DNA of 64,000 nucleotides, taken from NCBI RefSeq assembly GCF_014779655.1, contig NZ_JACXYX010000001.1, forward strand, positions 1 to 64,000. The letters are read 5' to 3'. How positions within the stretch are numbered: position 1 is the stretch's first letter; each line of letters begins with the position of its first letter. Positions 52,764 to 61,264 of the stretch are shown here, piece by piece. A program made the position numbers and the translations under genes. Source of the stretch: Nocardioides ganghwensis (GTDB lineage: Bacteria > Actinomycetota > Actinomycetes > Propionibacteriales > Nocardioidaceae). Under the pieces are notes generated by a model. The model saw nothing but the letters and a program-made list of their open reading frames with translations. It did no database searches and had not been told where the DNA came from.

Positions 52764-54433
52764 CAGGCACCACCCACCGGCGTGCTGACGGCGTGGACCT
52801 TGTTGGTCCCCGACCGGGTGGCCCAGGAGGCGGTCCACGACGAGCCGGCTCGGCGGTCTGCGCGGTCGCCGATGACGTACCAGTCCATCTGCACCCGCTC
52901 CGGCGTGACGTCGAGGACGGAGTAGCCGTGGCTGTCGAAGTCGAGGTACTTCACGTGGCGGTTGTTGGTCTGGATCACCGCCTCGACGGCGAGCGACGAG
53001 GTGCGCGGCGGGGTGCCGGTGATGTCCTTGAGGTTGTTGGACGTGACCGACGTGCAGACCAGCTCGACGCCGGCCGAGTCGCCGAGCGGGTAGGTCGAGG
53101 CGTCGTACGGCAGGTCGCACGCCCAGCCGGAGTGGATGTCCCCGGTCAGGAACACCACGTCGTGCAGGCCCTGGTCGCGGATGTGGTCGAAGAGCTCGCG
53201 GCGGTCGGCGGTGTAGCCGTCCCATTGGTCGACGTTGTAGGGCGCGCCGTCGCGGGGGAGCAGGCCGGTGACGTCGTTGACGGGGTCGACGAGGTCGTGG
53301 GGGAGCTGGGCGAAGGTGACCGGCGCGATCATCACCGGGTTCCCGACGAGCTTCCACTGCGGCCCGCCGCGGCGGAGCCTCCGCTTGAGCCAGTCGAGCT
53401 GCGCGCGGCCGGTGATGGTGCCGTCGGTGCCGCCGGTCGGGCTGGGCACCGGGCTCGGCGCGGGCGTGCCGGCCTGCTGGTCACGGTACGTCCGCAGGTC
53501 GAGCATGCTGAGCTCGGCGAGCGCGCCGAACCGCAGCGTACGGAACAGCCGGGTGCCGTCGCCGGTCGCAGCCGTGCCGGACATCCGCACCGGCATCCAC
53601 TCGTCGTACGCGCGGTGCGCGGCCGCGCGGCGTGCGGCGTAGTCGCCCTCGGCGGGCTGGTGGTTCTCGGCGCCGTCGCGCCAGGCGTCGTTGGTGACCT
53701 CGTGGTCGTCCCAGGTCACGATGAACGGGTGTCGCGCGTGCAGGGCACGCAGGTCGGGGTCGGACTTGTACTGCGCGTGCCGCTGCCGGTAGTCGGCGAG
53801 GCTCACCATCTCGCGCGCGGGCACGTGCGGCCGGATGTCGGTGTTGGCGCGGCCGTAGCCGTACTCGCCGGGCGCGTACTCGTAGAGGTAGTCGCCGAGG
53901 TGGATGACCGCGTGGAGGTCGTCGCGCCTGGCCAGGTGCCGGTAGGCGCTGAACCAGCCCGCCTGGAGGTTGGCGCACGACACGACACCGAACCGAAGGC
54001 CCGTGGGCGTCGCGGTGCGGGCCGGCGCGGTCCGCGTACGCCCCACCGGGCTGGTCTCCCCGCGGCACGTGAAGCGGTAGAAGTACGCCGTGTCGGGCCG
54101 CAGCCGGGTCGCGTCGACCTTCACGGTGTGGTCGCCGGCCGGGCCGGTGCGGACCGAGCCCCTGCGGACGACGTCGCGGAAGCGGCGGTCGGTGGCGACC
54201 TCCCAGGCGACCGTCACGCGTGGCCCGACGCCCGAGCCGGGGGTGGCGGCGGCGGTCGGGGTGACGCGGGTCCAGAGGACGACCGCGCGCGGGAGCGGGT
54301 CGCCCGAGGCGACGCCGTGCTGGAAGGTCTCGTGCCCGGGCCGTGCAGCTGCGGCAGTGGCGCCGGCCAGTGCGGCAGCGCCGGCGCCGCCGGCGATCAC
54401 GGCCCGTCGGGTGAGGTGCGGTGCGGGGGTCAC
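52763..54433 (-). CDS. phoD: Alkaline phosphatase PhoD
   Basis: This 556-residue PhoD-type enzyme has a Tat signal LTRRAVIAGGAGAAALAGATAAAA and the N-terminal PhoD domain FQHGVASGDPLPRAVVLWTRVTP. The metallophosphatase core includes RFGVVSCANLQAGWFSAYRHLARRDDLHAVIHLGDYLYEY, FIVTWDDHEVTNDAWRDGAENH and VFLTGDIHSGWACDL. It releases phosphate from mono- and diesters outside the cell using iron and calcium. It is translationally coupled to the downstream phosphodiesterase-like gene. No Pho box could be identified by eye. Confidence 0.92.
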   Translation of the reverse strand: MTPAPHLTRRAVIAGGAGAAALAGATAAAARPGHETFQHGVASGDPLPRAVVLWTRVTPTAAATPGSGVGPRVTVAWEVATDRRFRDVVRRGSVRTGPAGDHTVKVDATRLRPDTAYFYRFTCRGETSPVGRTRTAPARTATPTGLRFGVVSCANLQAGWFSAYRHLARRDDLHAVIHLGDYLYEYAPGEYGYGRANTDIRPHVPAREMVSLADYRQRHAQYKSDPDLRALHARHPFIVTWDDHEVTNDAWRDGAENHQPAEGDYAARRAAAHRAYDEWMPVRMSGTAATGDGTRLFRTLRFGALAELSMLDLRTYRDQQAGTPAPSPVPSPTGGTDGTITGRAQLDWLKRRLRRGGPQWKLVGNPVMIAPVTFAQLPHDLVDPVNDVTGLLPRDGAPYNVDQWDGYTADRRELFDHIRDQGLHDVVFLTGDIHSGWACDLPYDASTYPLGDSAGVELVCTSVTSNNLKDITGTPPRTSSLAVEAVIQTNNRHVKYLDFDSHGYSVLDVTPERVQMDWYVIGDRADRRAGSSWTASWATRSGTNKVHAVSTPVGGA

Positions 54434-54505
54434 GGGTGGTTCAACGACGCACCCGCGCGAAGATCACGCCCCGCTGTGAGAGTTCACCCGCCGTTCAGGT
54501 TCTCC

Positions 54506-54700
54506 CCGCTGGTTGAGCAGGGCGCGCAGCGCCCGTGTCGAAACCGAGGCTGAACGGACCCTTGGTTTCGACACGCTCGTGCCTCGCTGCTCAACCGGCG
54601 GGGCCGTCCTGCCGCTGGTTGAGCAGGGCGCGCAGCGTCAGCCTGCCGCTGGTTGAGCAGGGCGCGCAGCGCCCGTGTCGAAACCGAGGCTGACCGGCGG
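54506..54700. repeat. Nocardioides-type intergenic repeat cluster
   Basis: Three direct copies starting CCGCTGGTTGAGCAGGGCGC lie at 54506-54557, 54612-54637 (truncated) and 54646-54700. One inverted partner (GGTTTCGACACG to CTGCTCAACC, 54564-54601) pairs with the first copy as a long hairpin. The cluster fills the gap between phoD and the oxidoreductase gene (54434-54706); no gene is present. Confidence 0.9.
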
Positions 54701-54706
54701 GAGCCC

Positions 54707-55924
54707 TCACCCGAACGGGATGCGCCCCCGCAGCGACTCCGGGTCGGACACCGGCTGCTCGGCGGTCTCCCTGATGACCTCGCGGGCCTTGTCGACGCTG
54801 TCCCAGACGTTCCAGAGGACGACCCCGCGGACCTGCCCGGACTTGAGGTAGTAGACGACACCGGTGCCGATCTCGCTGTCCTTCCAGTCCTCGACCAGGT
54901 CGAGCCGGCTGCTGGTCTCGCCGACCGCCTCGTAGCCGTGGTCGAGGATGTCGGACCAGAAGAACGGCGTGTAGTCGTAGGCCGCGTCGGCGCCGGCCAT
55001 CACCTTGCCGGCGTGTTCGCCGGACTTTTCGGCGTGGTCGACGTGCTCGACGCGGCGGCGGCCGAGCAGGGCGTCGGGGTAGGACGCGACGTCGCCCGCG
55101 GCGTACACGTCGGGGTCGCTGGTGCGGAGGTGGTCGTCGACCACGACGCCGTTGTCGACCTCGAGGCCGGCGGCCTCGGCGAGGCCGGTGCGCGGCAGCA
55201 CGCCGACGCCGATCACCGCGGCGTCGGCGACGATGTGGGAGTCGTCGTCGAGGCGGATGCGTACGCCGCCGTCGTCCTCCTCGCCACCCGAGACCGAGCC
55301 GTGCACGATCGTCACGCCACGGTCGGCGAGCTCCTTGGTGAGGTGGGCGGCGAGGGCGCGGGGGAACATCTGCTCCTGCACGTCCTCGAGGTCGAGCACG
55401 AGCGTGACGTCGATGCCGTTCTGGACCAGCGCCGAGGTGATCTCGGAGCCGATGTAGCCGCCGCCGACGACCGCGACGTGGCTGCCCTTCGCGGCGACCG
55501 CGCGCAGCCGCTCGTAGTCGGCGGCCGTGCGGTAGTAGAGGACCCGGGGGCCGGGGGCGACGCCGAGCACGCGGGGCTCGGCGCCGGTGGCCAGGAGGAG
55601 CTTGCCGTAGCCGACACTGCTGCCGTCGGCGAGGCGTACGGCGTGGGCGCCGCGGTCGATCGCGGTCACGGTCGTGTCGGTGAGCAGGTCGACAGCGTCG
55701 TCGTCGTCGAGGTCGCCGGCGAGCGAGTTGCCCTCGAGGGTCTGGTCGTCCTTGAGCCAGAGGTCCTTGGAGAGCGCGGGCCGGTAGACCGGCTTGTCGG
55801 GCTCGGAGCCGAGGACGCCGATCGAGCCGCCGGCGTCCTCGGCGCGGATGCCCTTCACGGCGCTGGCCGCGGCCACCCCCGCTCCGACGATGACGTAGTC
55901 GTAGGTCTTCTCGACGTCGCTCAT
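54707..55924 (-). CDS. FAD-dependent pyridine nucleotide-disulphide/AIF-like oxidoreductase
   Basis: The protein has 405 residues. The FAD-binding GxGxxA site is DYVIVGAGVAAASAVKGIRAED near residue 9-30. YRPALSKDLW, LLLATGAEPRVL, the NAD site VAVVGGGYIGSEITSALVQNG (near 150) and DVYAAGDVASYPD follow, with a C-terminal reductase dimerisation domain. The layout fits rhodocoxin/ferredoxin reductase or AIF-like enzymes that pass electrons from NAD(P)H. There is no adjacent ferredoxin or P450 gene. It is encoded on the same strand as lexA but 57 bp downstream of it. Confidence 0.85.
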   Translation of the reverse strand: MSDVEKTYDYVIVGAGVAAASAVKGIRAEDAGGSIGVLGSEPDKPVYRPALSKDLWLKDDQTLEGNSLAGDLDDDDAVDLLTDTTVTAIDRGAHAVRLADGSSVGYGKLLLATGAEPRVLGVAPGPRVLYYRTAADYERLRAVAAKGSHVAVVGGGYIGSEITSALVQNGIDVTLVLDLEDVQEQMFPRALAAHLTKELADRGVTIVHGSVSGGEEDDGGVRIRLDDDSHIVADAAVIGVGVLPRTGLAEAAGLEVDNGVVVDDHLRTSDPDVYAAGDVASYPDALLGRRRVEHVDHAEKSGEHAGKVMAGADAAYDYTPFFWSDILDHGYEAVGETSSRLDLVEDWKDSEIGTGVVYYLKSGQVRGVVLWNVWDSVDKAREVIRETAEQPVSDPESLRGRIPFG

Positions 55925-55981
55925 CTGGCCATCGTGTCCCGCGGGTGGGCGCCTTTCAACGGCGTCCCACCCCTACGGTGC

Positions 55982-56704
55982 TCAGAGGCTGCGGAGCACC
56001 GCCGTCACGACGCCGAGGATCGTGGCGTTGTCGCCCGGGATCGGGTCGTAGGCGTCGTTGTGGGGGAGCAGCCACACGTGGCCGTCCTTGCGCTGGAAGG
56101 TCTTGACCGTGGCCTCGCCGTCGATCATCGCGGCGACGATCTGACCGTTGGTGGCGGTCTGCTCCTGGCGGATCACGACGTAGTCGCCGTTGCAGATGGC
56201 CGCGTCGACCATCGAGTCGCCGGAGACCTCGAGCAGGAAGAGCGTGCCGTCGCCGACGAGCTGCTTGGGCAGCGGGAACACGTCGGTGACCTGCTCCTCG
56301 GCGAGGATCGGGCCACCGGCGGCGATGCGGCCGACGACCGGGATGTTGACCGCGGTCGGGGCGAGGTCGCCGATGCCGGTCTCGTCGACGCTGGACTCCT
56401 CGCCGCTCGAGATCGAGCGTCGGGCGGCCATCACCTCGGGCAGGAACACCTCGAGGGCGCGGGGCCGGTTGGGGTCGCGCTTGAGGAAGCCCTTGCCCTC
56501 GAGCACGCGGAGCTGGTGGGCCACGCTGGAGGACGACGTGAGGCCGACGGCCTGGCCGATCTCACGCATCGACGGCGGGTAGCCCTTGGACTCGATCGAG
56601 TCCTTGATCGTGGCGAGCACGCGCTGCTGGCGCGGTGTCAGCCCGGTGGCGTCCGGGGGGCCGTCGGGCATCTCGATGACGTTCTTGTCGTCCTGCTTGG
56701 CCAT
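55982..56704 (-). CDS. lexA: LexA repressor
   Basis: This 240-residue SOS repressor has a winged helix-turn-helix at about 22-85 ([65 protein letters not shown]). The cleavage site is Ala129-Gly130 in [11 protein letters not shown], with catalytic Ser164 (VSGDSMVDA) and Lys201 (ATVKTFQ). It binds TCGAAC-N4-GTTCGA-type boxes and is inactivated by RecA-stimulated self-cleavage. A LexA box lies 84 bp upstream of its ATG in the region shared with the divergent SDR gene. Confidence 0.96.
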   Translation of the reverse strand: MAKQDDKNVIEMPDGPPDATGLTPRQQRVLATIKDSIESKGYPPSMREIGQAVGLTSSSSVAHQLRVLEGKGFLKRDPNRPRALEVFLPEVMAARRSISSGEESSVDETGIGDLAPTAVNIPVVGRIAAGGPILAEEQVTDVFPLPKQLVGDGTLFLLEVSGDSMVDAAICNGDYVVIRQEQTATNGQIVAAMIDGEATVKTFQRKDGHVWLLPHNDAYDPIPGDNATILGVVTAVLRSL

Positions 56705-56787
56705 GGCGTCCTCCACTGCGGGGTGCCCCCACCGTCCGCGCCGGGCGGGAGCCGTGCGCTCACCGTAGCCCTCCGGGAGCCGTGGGA

Positions 56788-56803
56788 TCAAACACCTGTT
56801 CGA
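56788..56803. promoter_or_regulatory. LexA (SOS) box of lexA
   Basis: TCAAACACCTGTTCGA matches the TCGAAC-N4-GTTCGA consensus at 11 of 12 defined positions. It lies between lexA and the divergent SDR gene and should mediate lexA autoregulation. Confidence 0.8.
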
Positions 56804-56826
56804 AGTCGCGTGTCGCTGGTTGTCGC

Positions 56827-56832
56827 TAGTGT
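56827..56832 (+). promoter_or_regulatory. Leaderless -10 element of the SDR gene (TAGTGT)
   Basis: TAGTGT lies 7 nt before the ATG at 56840 and 23 bp after the LexA box, so LexA may also repress the SDR gene. Confidence 0.4.
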
Positions 56833-56839
56833 CGGTGCG

Positions 56840-57631
56840 ATGCAGACCTCGTGCGTCGTCACCGGTGGAGCCCGCGGGATCGGGCGTGGGATCGCGGAGC
56901 TGATGGTCGCGCGCGGCCACGCCGTCGTCATCGGCGACCTCGACGGGTGGGCGGCCGCTGCGACGGCGGCGGAGATCGGCGCGGTCGCGGGCCTCGCCCA
57001 GGACGTACGCGATCCCGCCTCCCACGTCCTGGTCGCGGAGGAGGCGGCGCGCCACGGGGCGCTGACGTCGTGGTTCAACAACGCCGGCGTCGGCGACGAC
57101 GGCACCCTGGCCTCGCTGTCGGAGCAGCAGGTGCGCCGCCTCGTGGAGGTCAACCTGCTCGGTACGACGTGGGGCACCCGCGCCGCGCTGGCGGCCTTCG
57201 GGCCGGCCGGTGGCGACGTCGTCAACGTCGCCTCGCTGTCCGGGCTCGGTCCGGTGCCGGGCTACAGCATGTACGCCGCGACGAAGGCCGCGGTCGTCTC
57301 GCTGTCGGCGTCGGTCAACGCCGAGGCGCCACGCGGGGTGCGGGTCCACGCCCTGTGCCCCGATGGGGTGGACACCGCGATGCTGGCCGCCCAGGACCCC
57401 GACGGCCTGGGCTCACAGCTGACCCACTCCGGTGGCCCGATCCTCGGCGTGGCCGAGGTCGCCGAGGCGGCCGTCGCGCTCGTGGGCTCGCGCCGCGTGG
57501 TGCGGACCGTGCCCGGCTGGCGCGGGGCAGTGGTGCGCGGCGCGGCTCTCGCCCCGGGCGTCACGCAGCACGCCGCGTCGCTGTTCGCGGCGCAGGGGCG
57601 CCGCGCGATGCGGCGCCGCTCCGCCTCCTGA
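56840..57631 (+). CDS. SDR family oxidoreductase
   Basis: This 263-residue SDR has cofactor site [15 protein letters not shown] (residues about 8-22), NNAGVGDDG, and catalytic Ser and Tyr-x3-Lys in [23 protein letters not shown]. Substrate unknown. It is divergent from lexA and its leaderless promoter is close to the LexA box, so DNA-damage control is possible. It converges on the sulfide:quinone-reductase-like gene 19 bp downstream. Confidence 0.82.
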   Translation: MQTSCVVTGGARGIGRGIAELMVARGHAVVIGDLDGWAAAATAAEIGAVAGLAQDVRDPASHVLVAEEAARHGALTSWFNNAGVGDDGTLASLSEQQVRRLVEVNLLGTTWGTRAALAAFGPAGGDVVNVASLSGLGPVPGYSMYAATKAAVVSLSASVNAEAPRGVRVHALCPDGVDTAMLAAQDPDGLGSQLTHSGGPILGVAEVAEAAVALVGSRRVVRTVPGWRGAVVRGAALAPGVTQHAASLFAAQGRRAMRRRSAS

Positions 57632-57650
57632 CCTGACTCCTCGACGAGGG

Positions 57651-58859
57651 TCAGGGCAGTCGCACCTGGCCGTGCTTCATCTTCCAGAGGAAGTACTTCT
57701 CGAAGCCGAGCTTCATCGCGTGCGCCTGCGGGCCGGGGATCAGCACGCCGTGCTTGCGCGGCGGCAGCATCTTGTCGGCGAGGATGATGACGCCGTTGTT
57801 GCCGGCGTCCATCACGCACACCGCGGGGATGTCCCCGAACGCCTTGTGCGCGTCGGGTGCCTCGCCCTTGATCTGCGCGGCGATGTTGACGGCCGCGACG
57901 TGCGCCTGCTGCTCGGTGGGGAAGCCGGTCTTCGGGATGCCGACCGGCGTGGGGGTCTGCCACGGGACGTCGACCGCGGCGGCCACGCCCACGGCGTACA
58001 CGTCGTCGTAGGCCTCGCTCTGGTAGGTGTCGCGCACCTTCACGAACCCGTTGTCGTCGGCGAGCTTGGGCGTGCGGAGGATGACCTCCTGGCCGGAGAA
58101 CGGCGGGATGATCATCGCGTAGCCGAAGTCGAGCGCGCGGCCGTCGGCGAGCACCAGCCGGCCCTCGTCGACGTGGTCCATGGCGGTGTCGAGGACGACG
58201 TCGATGCGCTCCTTCTTGAGGAACATCCCGAGCAGCGCCTCGCCGTGGGGGAGGCCGCCGATGCCGAAGTGGCCGAGGAACGGCTCGGCGCTGACGTAGG
58301 TGAGCTTCACGCGGTCCTTGAGACCGGCCTTCTTCAGCTGGTAGCTGGTGTTGAAGAGGAACTCGTACGCCGCGCCGAAGCAGCCGGCGCCCTGGGTCGC
58401 GCCGATGACGACGTCGCCCGGCTTCTCGCGGAAGCGGCGCCAGCCCTCACCGGCGTGGATCGCGTCGTCCAGCGTGGTGATCGTGAACGCGTTGCCGCCC
58501 TCGCCGAGGCCGGGGATCACGTCGAAGCGGTTGCGGTAGCCGGTGGCGATGACGAGGTAGTCGTAGTCCTGCGGGCCCGCGGTGGTCTCGACGCGTCGCG
58601 CCTCCGGGTCGATGGCGGTGGCCTCGGCGTGGACGAACTCGACCTCGTGGTCCTCGAACGTCGGGCCGAGCTTGAACGTGATGTCCGCGCGCGTGCGCTT
58701 GCCGAACGGCACCCAGATCAGCGACGGGGTGAAGAGGAACTCGTCGGAGGAGGACACGACGGTCACGTCGACGTCCCCGTGCAGCTGGTGCTTGACCGTG
58801 ATGGCGGCGGTGAGACCGCCGAAGTTGCCCCCCAGGACCAGGACCTTCTTGCGCGACAT
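57651..58859 (-). CDS. Sulfide:quinone oxidoreductase-like flavoprotein
   Basis: The protein has 402 residues. FAD site KVLVLGGNFGGLTAAITVKHQL is at the start, FTPSLIWVPFGKR near residue 42, YDYLVIATGYRNRFDVIPG and GATQGAGCFGAAYEFLFN. The C-terminal region has VGIPKTGFPTEQQAHVAAVNIAAQIKG and FEKYFLWKMKHGQVRLP. The pattern fits the SQR/FCSD/NDH-2-like family that passes electrons to quinone at the membrane, but only one of the SQR catalytic cysteines is evident, so sulfide is not certain. AAGGAGAG precedes the ATG. Its upstream region holds the LexA-box cluster of the LysM gene. Confidence 0.78.
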   Translation of the reverse strand: MSRKKVLVLGGNFGGLTAAITVKHQLHGDVDVTVVSSSDEFLFTPSLIWVPFGKRTRADITFKLGPTFEDHEVEFVHAEATAIDPEARRVETTAGPQDYDYLVIATGYRNRFDVIPGLGEGGNAFTITTLDDAIHAGEGWRRFREKPGDVVIGATQGAGCFGAAYEFLFNTSYQLKKAGLKDRVKLTYVSAEPFLGHFGIGGLPHGEALLGMFLKKERIDVVLDTAMDHVDEGRLVLADGRALDFGYAMIIPPFSGQEVILRTPKLADDNGFVKVRDTYQSEAYDDVYAVGVAAAVDVPWQTPTPVGIPKTGFPTEQQAHVAAVNIAAQIKGEAPDAHKAFGDIPAVCVMDAGNNGVIILADKMLPPRKHGVLIPGPQAHAMKLGFEKYFLWKMKHGQVRLP

Positions 58860-58977
58860 GGCTCGCTCTCCTTGTGTCGTCGTGCGTCGTCGACGTGTCG
58901 TCGTGCCTCCACGCTCGTCGCTCGTCGGTGCGGCGGGTAGGTCCGTTGGTCCCCTCCGGGCCGGGCCTTCTGGGGCT

Positions 58978-59061
58978 TCGAACATTCGTTCGTCGAGGTG
59001 CTTGACCTGTTCGAACACGTGCTCTAACGTCGTACACATGTTCGATCGAACGTCTGATCGA
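58978..59061. promoter_or_regulatory. Cluster of four LexA-box-like sites
   Basis: Four 16-bp sites match TCGAAC-N4-GTTCGA: 58978-58993 (11/12 defined bases), 59011-59026 (10/12), 59030-59045 (11/12) and 59046-59061 (11/12). The last two abut. They surround the promoter of the LysM gene and lie upstream of the divergent flavoprotein gene. Confidence 0.75.
59002..59030 (+). promoter_or_regulatory. Sigma-A promoter of the LysM gene
   Basis: TTGACC at 59002-59007 and TAACGT at 59025-59030 are 17 bp apart, predicting a start near 59037. LexA-like box 2 fills the spacer and box 3 covers the start site, an arrangement for tight SOS repression. The leader would be about 113 nt. Confidence 0.6.
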
Positions 59062-59149
59062 CACCCGGTGGCGCAGGCCACTGTCGGTGGGTCCGACTAG
59101 ACATTCGCTCGACAGAGACATCCGGCTGAATCTTCCCCAGGAGGCCACC

Positions 59150-59503
59150 ATGAGCACCCTCAGCCTTGCCCCCGCCTTTGCCCCCGTTCCCGTCCGCCGC
59201 GGCTCGACCGTGCGGCTGACCCGGCGCGGGCGGCTCGTGGTCTTCCTGACCTCGCTGTTCCTCGTGCTCGCCGTGGCCTTCATGCTCGCCGGCGGTGCCG
59301 TAGGCACGGGCTCGTCCGGTGAGCCGGCGCCCACCGAGATCGTCCAGGTGGCGCCCGGCGACACCCTGTGGGGCATCGCCAGCGAGATCGCGACCGACGG
59401 CGACGTCCGCTCCATGATGAACGAGATCGAGCGGCTCAACGCCCTCGAGTCCGCCGGCCTCTCCGCCGGCCAGAAGCTCCGCGTCCCTGTCGTCTCCGAC
59501 TGA
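59150..59503 (+). CDS. LysM-domain SOS protein (ChiZ/DivS-type division suppressor)
   Basis: The protein has 117 residues. A basic N-terminus is followed by one membrane helix (about 32-53, LVVFLTSLFLVLAVAFMLAGGAV) and a LysM domain (about 66-114: EIVQVAPGDTLWGIASEIATDGDVRSMMNEIERLNALESAGLSAGQKLRVP). The position near lexA and nrdR and the LexA-box cluster upstream match mycobacterial Rv2719c (ChiZ) and corynebacterial DivS, which halt division during DNA damage. The ATG has GGAGG 5-9 nt upstream. A strong terminator follows. Confidence 0.85.
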   Translation: MSTLSLAPAFAPVPVRRGSTVRLTRRGRLVVFLTSLFLVLAVAFMLAGGAVGTGSSGEPAPTEIVQVAPGDTLWGIASEIATDGDVRSMMNEIERLNALESAGLSAGQKLRVPVVSD

Positions 59504-59558
59504 CGCGCGAGGCCTCCATCAGCCGCTTCGACCCCGGCTGGTGGAACCAAGGGGAAGA

Positions 59559-59590
59559 CCGAGGGGCGGGCCTGTGGGCCCGCCCCTCGG
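59559..59590 (+). terminator. Terminator after the LysM gene
   Basis: A perfect 14-bp stem CCGAGGGGCGGGCC/GGCCCGCCCCTCGG with a TGTG loop, 55 nt after the stop codon. Confidence 0.88.
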
Positions 59591-59836
59591 CGCATTTGCT
59601 GCTTCGGTGGTCGAGTGGCTGCGAGGCGGCGTCCTGAGTGCCGGTGAGGGACGAGCCGGCGTATCGAAGGGGACGAGCGGGCGACAACGTGGAAGTTCTG
59701 AGTCACCTGGTGACCCAAGAGCTCCACGATCTTTTCGAGCGCCGGTTGTCCACAGGCTTTGCCTCCGGTCTGGTTCAGACCACGCCCGAATGGGTAGTTT
59801 CACCCGTGCTGACGTTGTTCTCGGGAAGGCACCTTC
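59591..59836. other. Intergenic region with decayed repeat, palindrome C and a DnaA-box-like site
   Basis: After the terminator come a decayed Nocardioides-type repeat (GGTGGTCGAGTGG to GTATCGAAGGG, about 59608-59671), palindrome C, and TTGTCCACA at 59746-59754. No gene was recognised; the frame GTG 59691 onwards shows no coding character. Confidence 0.5.
59685..59731. repeat. 47-bp palindromic repeat, copy C
   Basis: The arms begin CAACGTGGAAGTTC and end GAGCTCCACGATC around a central T, with the core GAGTCACC/GGTGACCC. It has the same orientation as copy A by the GGAAG arm. Like copy A it is followed at close range by TTGTCCACA. Confidence 0.8.
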
Positions 59837-60349
59837 ATGCACGTACGCCGCGCACTCGCGCTCACCCTCGCGGTCCCCGCCCTACTGGCCGGGTGCTCCG
59901 ACGACCCGGAGCCCACGCCGAAGATCCCGGAGCCGACGAGTTCGTCGCCGACGCCGAGCCCGACGGAGTCGGAGGAGCCGGAGGCGGAGAGTCCGGAGGA
60001 GTTCATCCGGCGCTGGGTTGAGGCCGGCGACGAGATGCAGGTAACGGGAGAGACCGCTGAGTACGACCGGATGACTCCGGAGTGCAGGCCATGTCAGGAC
60101 TTCGTCGCCAACGTTGAGCAGGTGTACGAGAACGGTGGTAGCGCGGAGTTCGCGGGCTCCACAATTGTCGACCTCGAGCGAATGGCAGGTAATCCGCCGA
60201 CCTACAACCTGACGAAGGACATCCCCGAGACGGTCATTCTGCGTCCTAGCGGGGAGACTCAGACGCTGCCAGAAGGCCGATCGACCATCCGCGTGACGCT
60301 GGGGAAGGTGGAAGGCGAGTGGGTCGTGACCCACTTCGCGATCGTGTGA
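59837..60349 (+). CDS. DUF6318-type lipoprotein
   Basis: This 170-residue lipoprotein has signal peptide and lipobox ALALTLAVPALLAGCSDDPEP (acylated Cys near 20). A Pro/Ser/Thr/Glu linker (about 26-52) leads to a small alpha/beta domain SPEEFIRRWVEAGDEMQVTGETAEYDRMTPECRPCQDFVANVEQVYENGG, with the paired CRPC cysteines typical of DUF6318. Function unknown. It shares a base with the next start codon (TGATG). Base composition is slightly less GC-biased than the core genes around it, consistent with an accessory insert. Confidence 0.78.
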   Translation: MHVRRALALTLAVPALLAGCSDDPEPTPKIPEPTSSSPTPSPTESEEPEAESPEEFIRRWVEAGDEMQVTGETAEYDRMTPECRPCQDFVANVEQVYENGGSAEFAGSTIVDLERMAGNPPTYNLTKDIPETVILRPSGETQTLPEGRSTIRVTLGKVEGEWVVTHFAIV

Positions 60350-61128
60350 TGCGACAGCGTTTGTGGATTCCTTTCCTCGCCTGGGCACCGCTGGGCGGCA
60401 TGACGCTGACGGCCTCGCCCGCAGTTGCTGATCCGTCGTCATGTATCGCGGTGGGCTGGGAGCAGGCTGATGCTGAATGCAGCTGGACCTTCGCTGAGTA
60501 CCAAGAATCGTCCGGTTCAGGTGACGGCCACACTTGGGTCGTCACCATCCAATGCGGCAACGGCGGCATCTGCGCTGAGCACGTCGAATGCGTCGAGAAC
60601 GGAGAAGAGGGCTTCATGCATGACGTCTTCAGGGACGGCGTGGATGTGGGCGACGTGTGCGTGCCAGAAGACGCGGTGCAAGAAGTCGACCTCGTCAAGC
60701 TGATCATCCGGGAGTTCAAGCGCATGGAGTGGCCAGCGTCGACGTTGGTCGTGCAGCCGAGGGGCGGCAAGACCCTGGTCAACTTCAAGACCAACTTCTA
60801 CACGCCGGACCACCGGCTCATCGAACGTGAGGTCACCTTGGCGGGCCAGCCGGTCACCATCCGCGCGGTCCCGGTGTCGTACAAGTGGCACTTCGGCGAC
60901 GGCACCAGCACCACCACGACAAGCCCGGGCAGCCCGCACCCTGACCTCGAGATCACGCACGAGTATGCCAACGTCGACGAGGTCGCAGTACGCGTCGACA
61001 CGACCTACGCCGGCGAGTTCCGCATCGGCAACGGCGACTGGGCCTCGATCCCGGAGACCCTCACCGTCGCTGGTGCGGCCCAGGACCTCCAGATCGTCGA
61101 GGCCCTCCCACAACTGGTCCTCAGATAG
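60349..61128 (+). CDS. Secreted protein with PKD-like domain
   Basis: The protein has 259 residues. The signal peptide ends near residue 27 (TLTASPAVADP). A cysteine-containing N-domain (about 30-110) is followed by a conserved middle segment ASTLVVQPRGGKTLVNFKTNFYT. The PKD-like beta domain spans about 165-245: VPVSYKWHFGDGTSTTTTSPGSPHPDLEITHEYANVDEVAVRV. This pairing of a small lipoprotein with a PKD-like secreted protein is frequent in Nocardioides; function is unknown. It is coupled to the lipoprotein gene by TGATG. Codon use is less GC-biased than in nrdR or lexA. A hairpin follows its stop. Confidence 0.75.
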   Translation: MRQRLWIPFLAWAPLGGMTLTASPAVADPSSCIAVGWEQADAECSWTFAEYQESSGSGDGHTWVVTIQCGNGGICAEHVECVENGEEGFMHDVFRDGVDVGDVCVPEDAVQEVDLVKLIIREFKRMEWPASTLVVQPRGGKTLVNFKTNFYTPDHRLIEREVTLAGQPVTIRAVPVSYKWHFGDGTSTTTTSPGSPHPDLEITHEYANVDEVAVRVDTTYAGEFRIGNGDWASIPETLTVAGAAQDLQIVEALPQLVLR

Positions 61129-61134
61129 CGAAGG

Positions 61135-61171
61135 TCGAAGTTCACTCGTACCACGCACGAGCGAACTTCGA
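61135..61171 (+). terminator. Terminator after the PKD-protein gene
   Basis: TCGAAGTTCACTCGT and ACGAGCGAACTTCGA pair with one mismatch over a 7-nt loop, 7 nt after the stop codon. Confidence 0.85.
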
Positions 61172-61264
61172 GTCCGACCCCGCCCAAGCTCCTGGGCGCG
61201 AAGAGTGCGGTGCGTGTGGTTCACCAGGCGCACCACGGCCACCGCACAGACGATCAGCGAGCAA

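Noticed and set aside
59837-61128. Defence island between the LysM gene and nrdR
   Set aside because: The two genes encode a lipoprotein and a secreted PKD-like protein with signal peptides; nothing resembles a nuclease, kinase or other effector.
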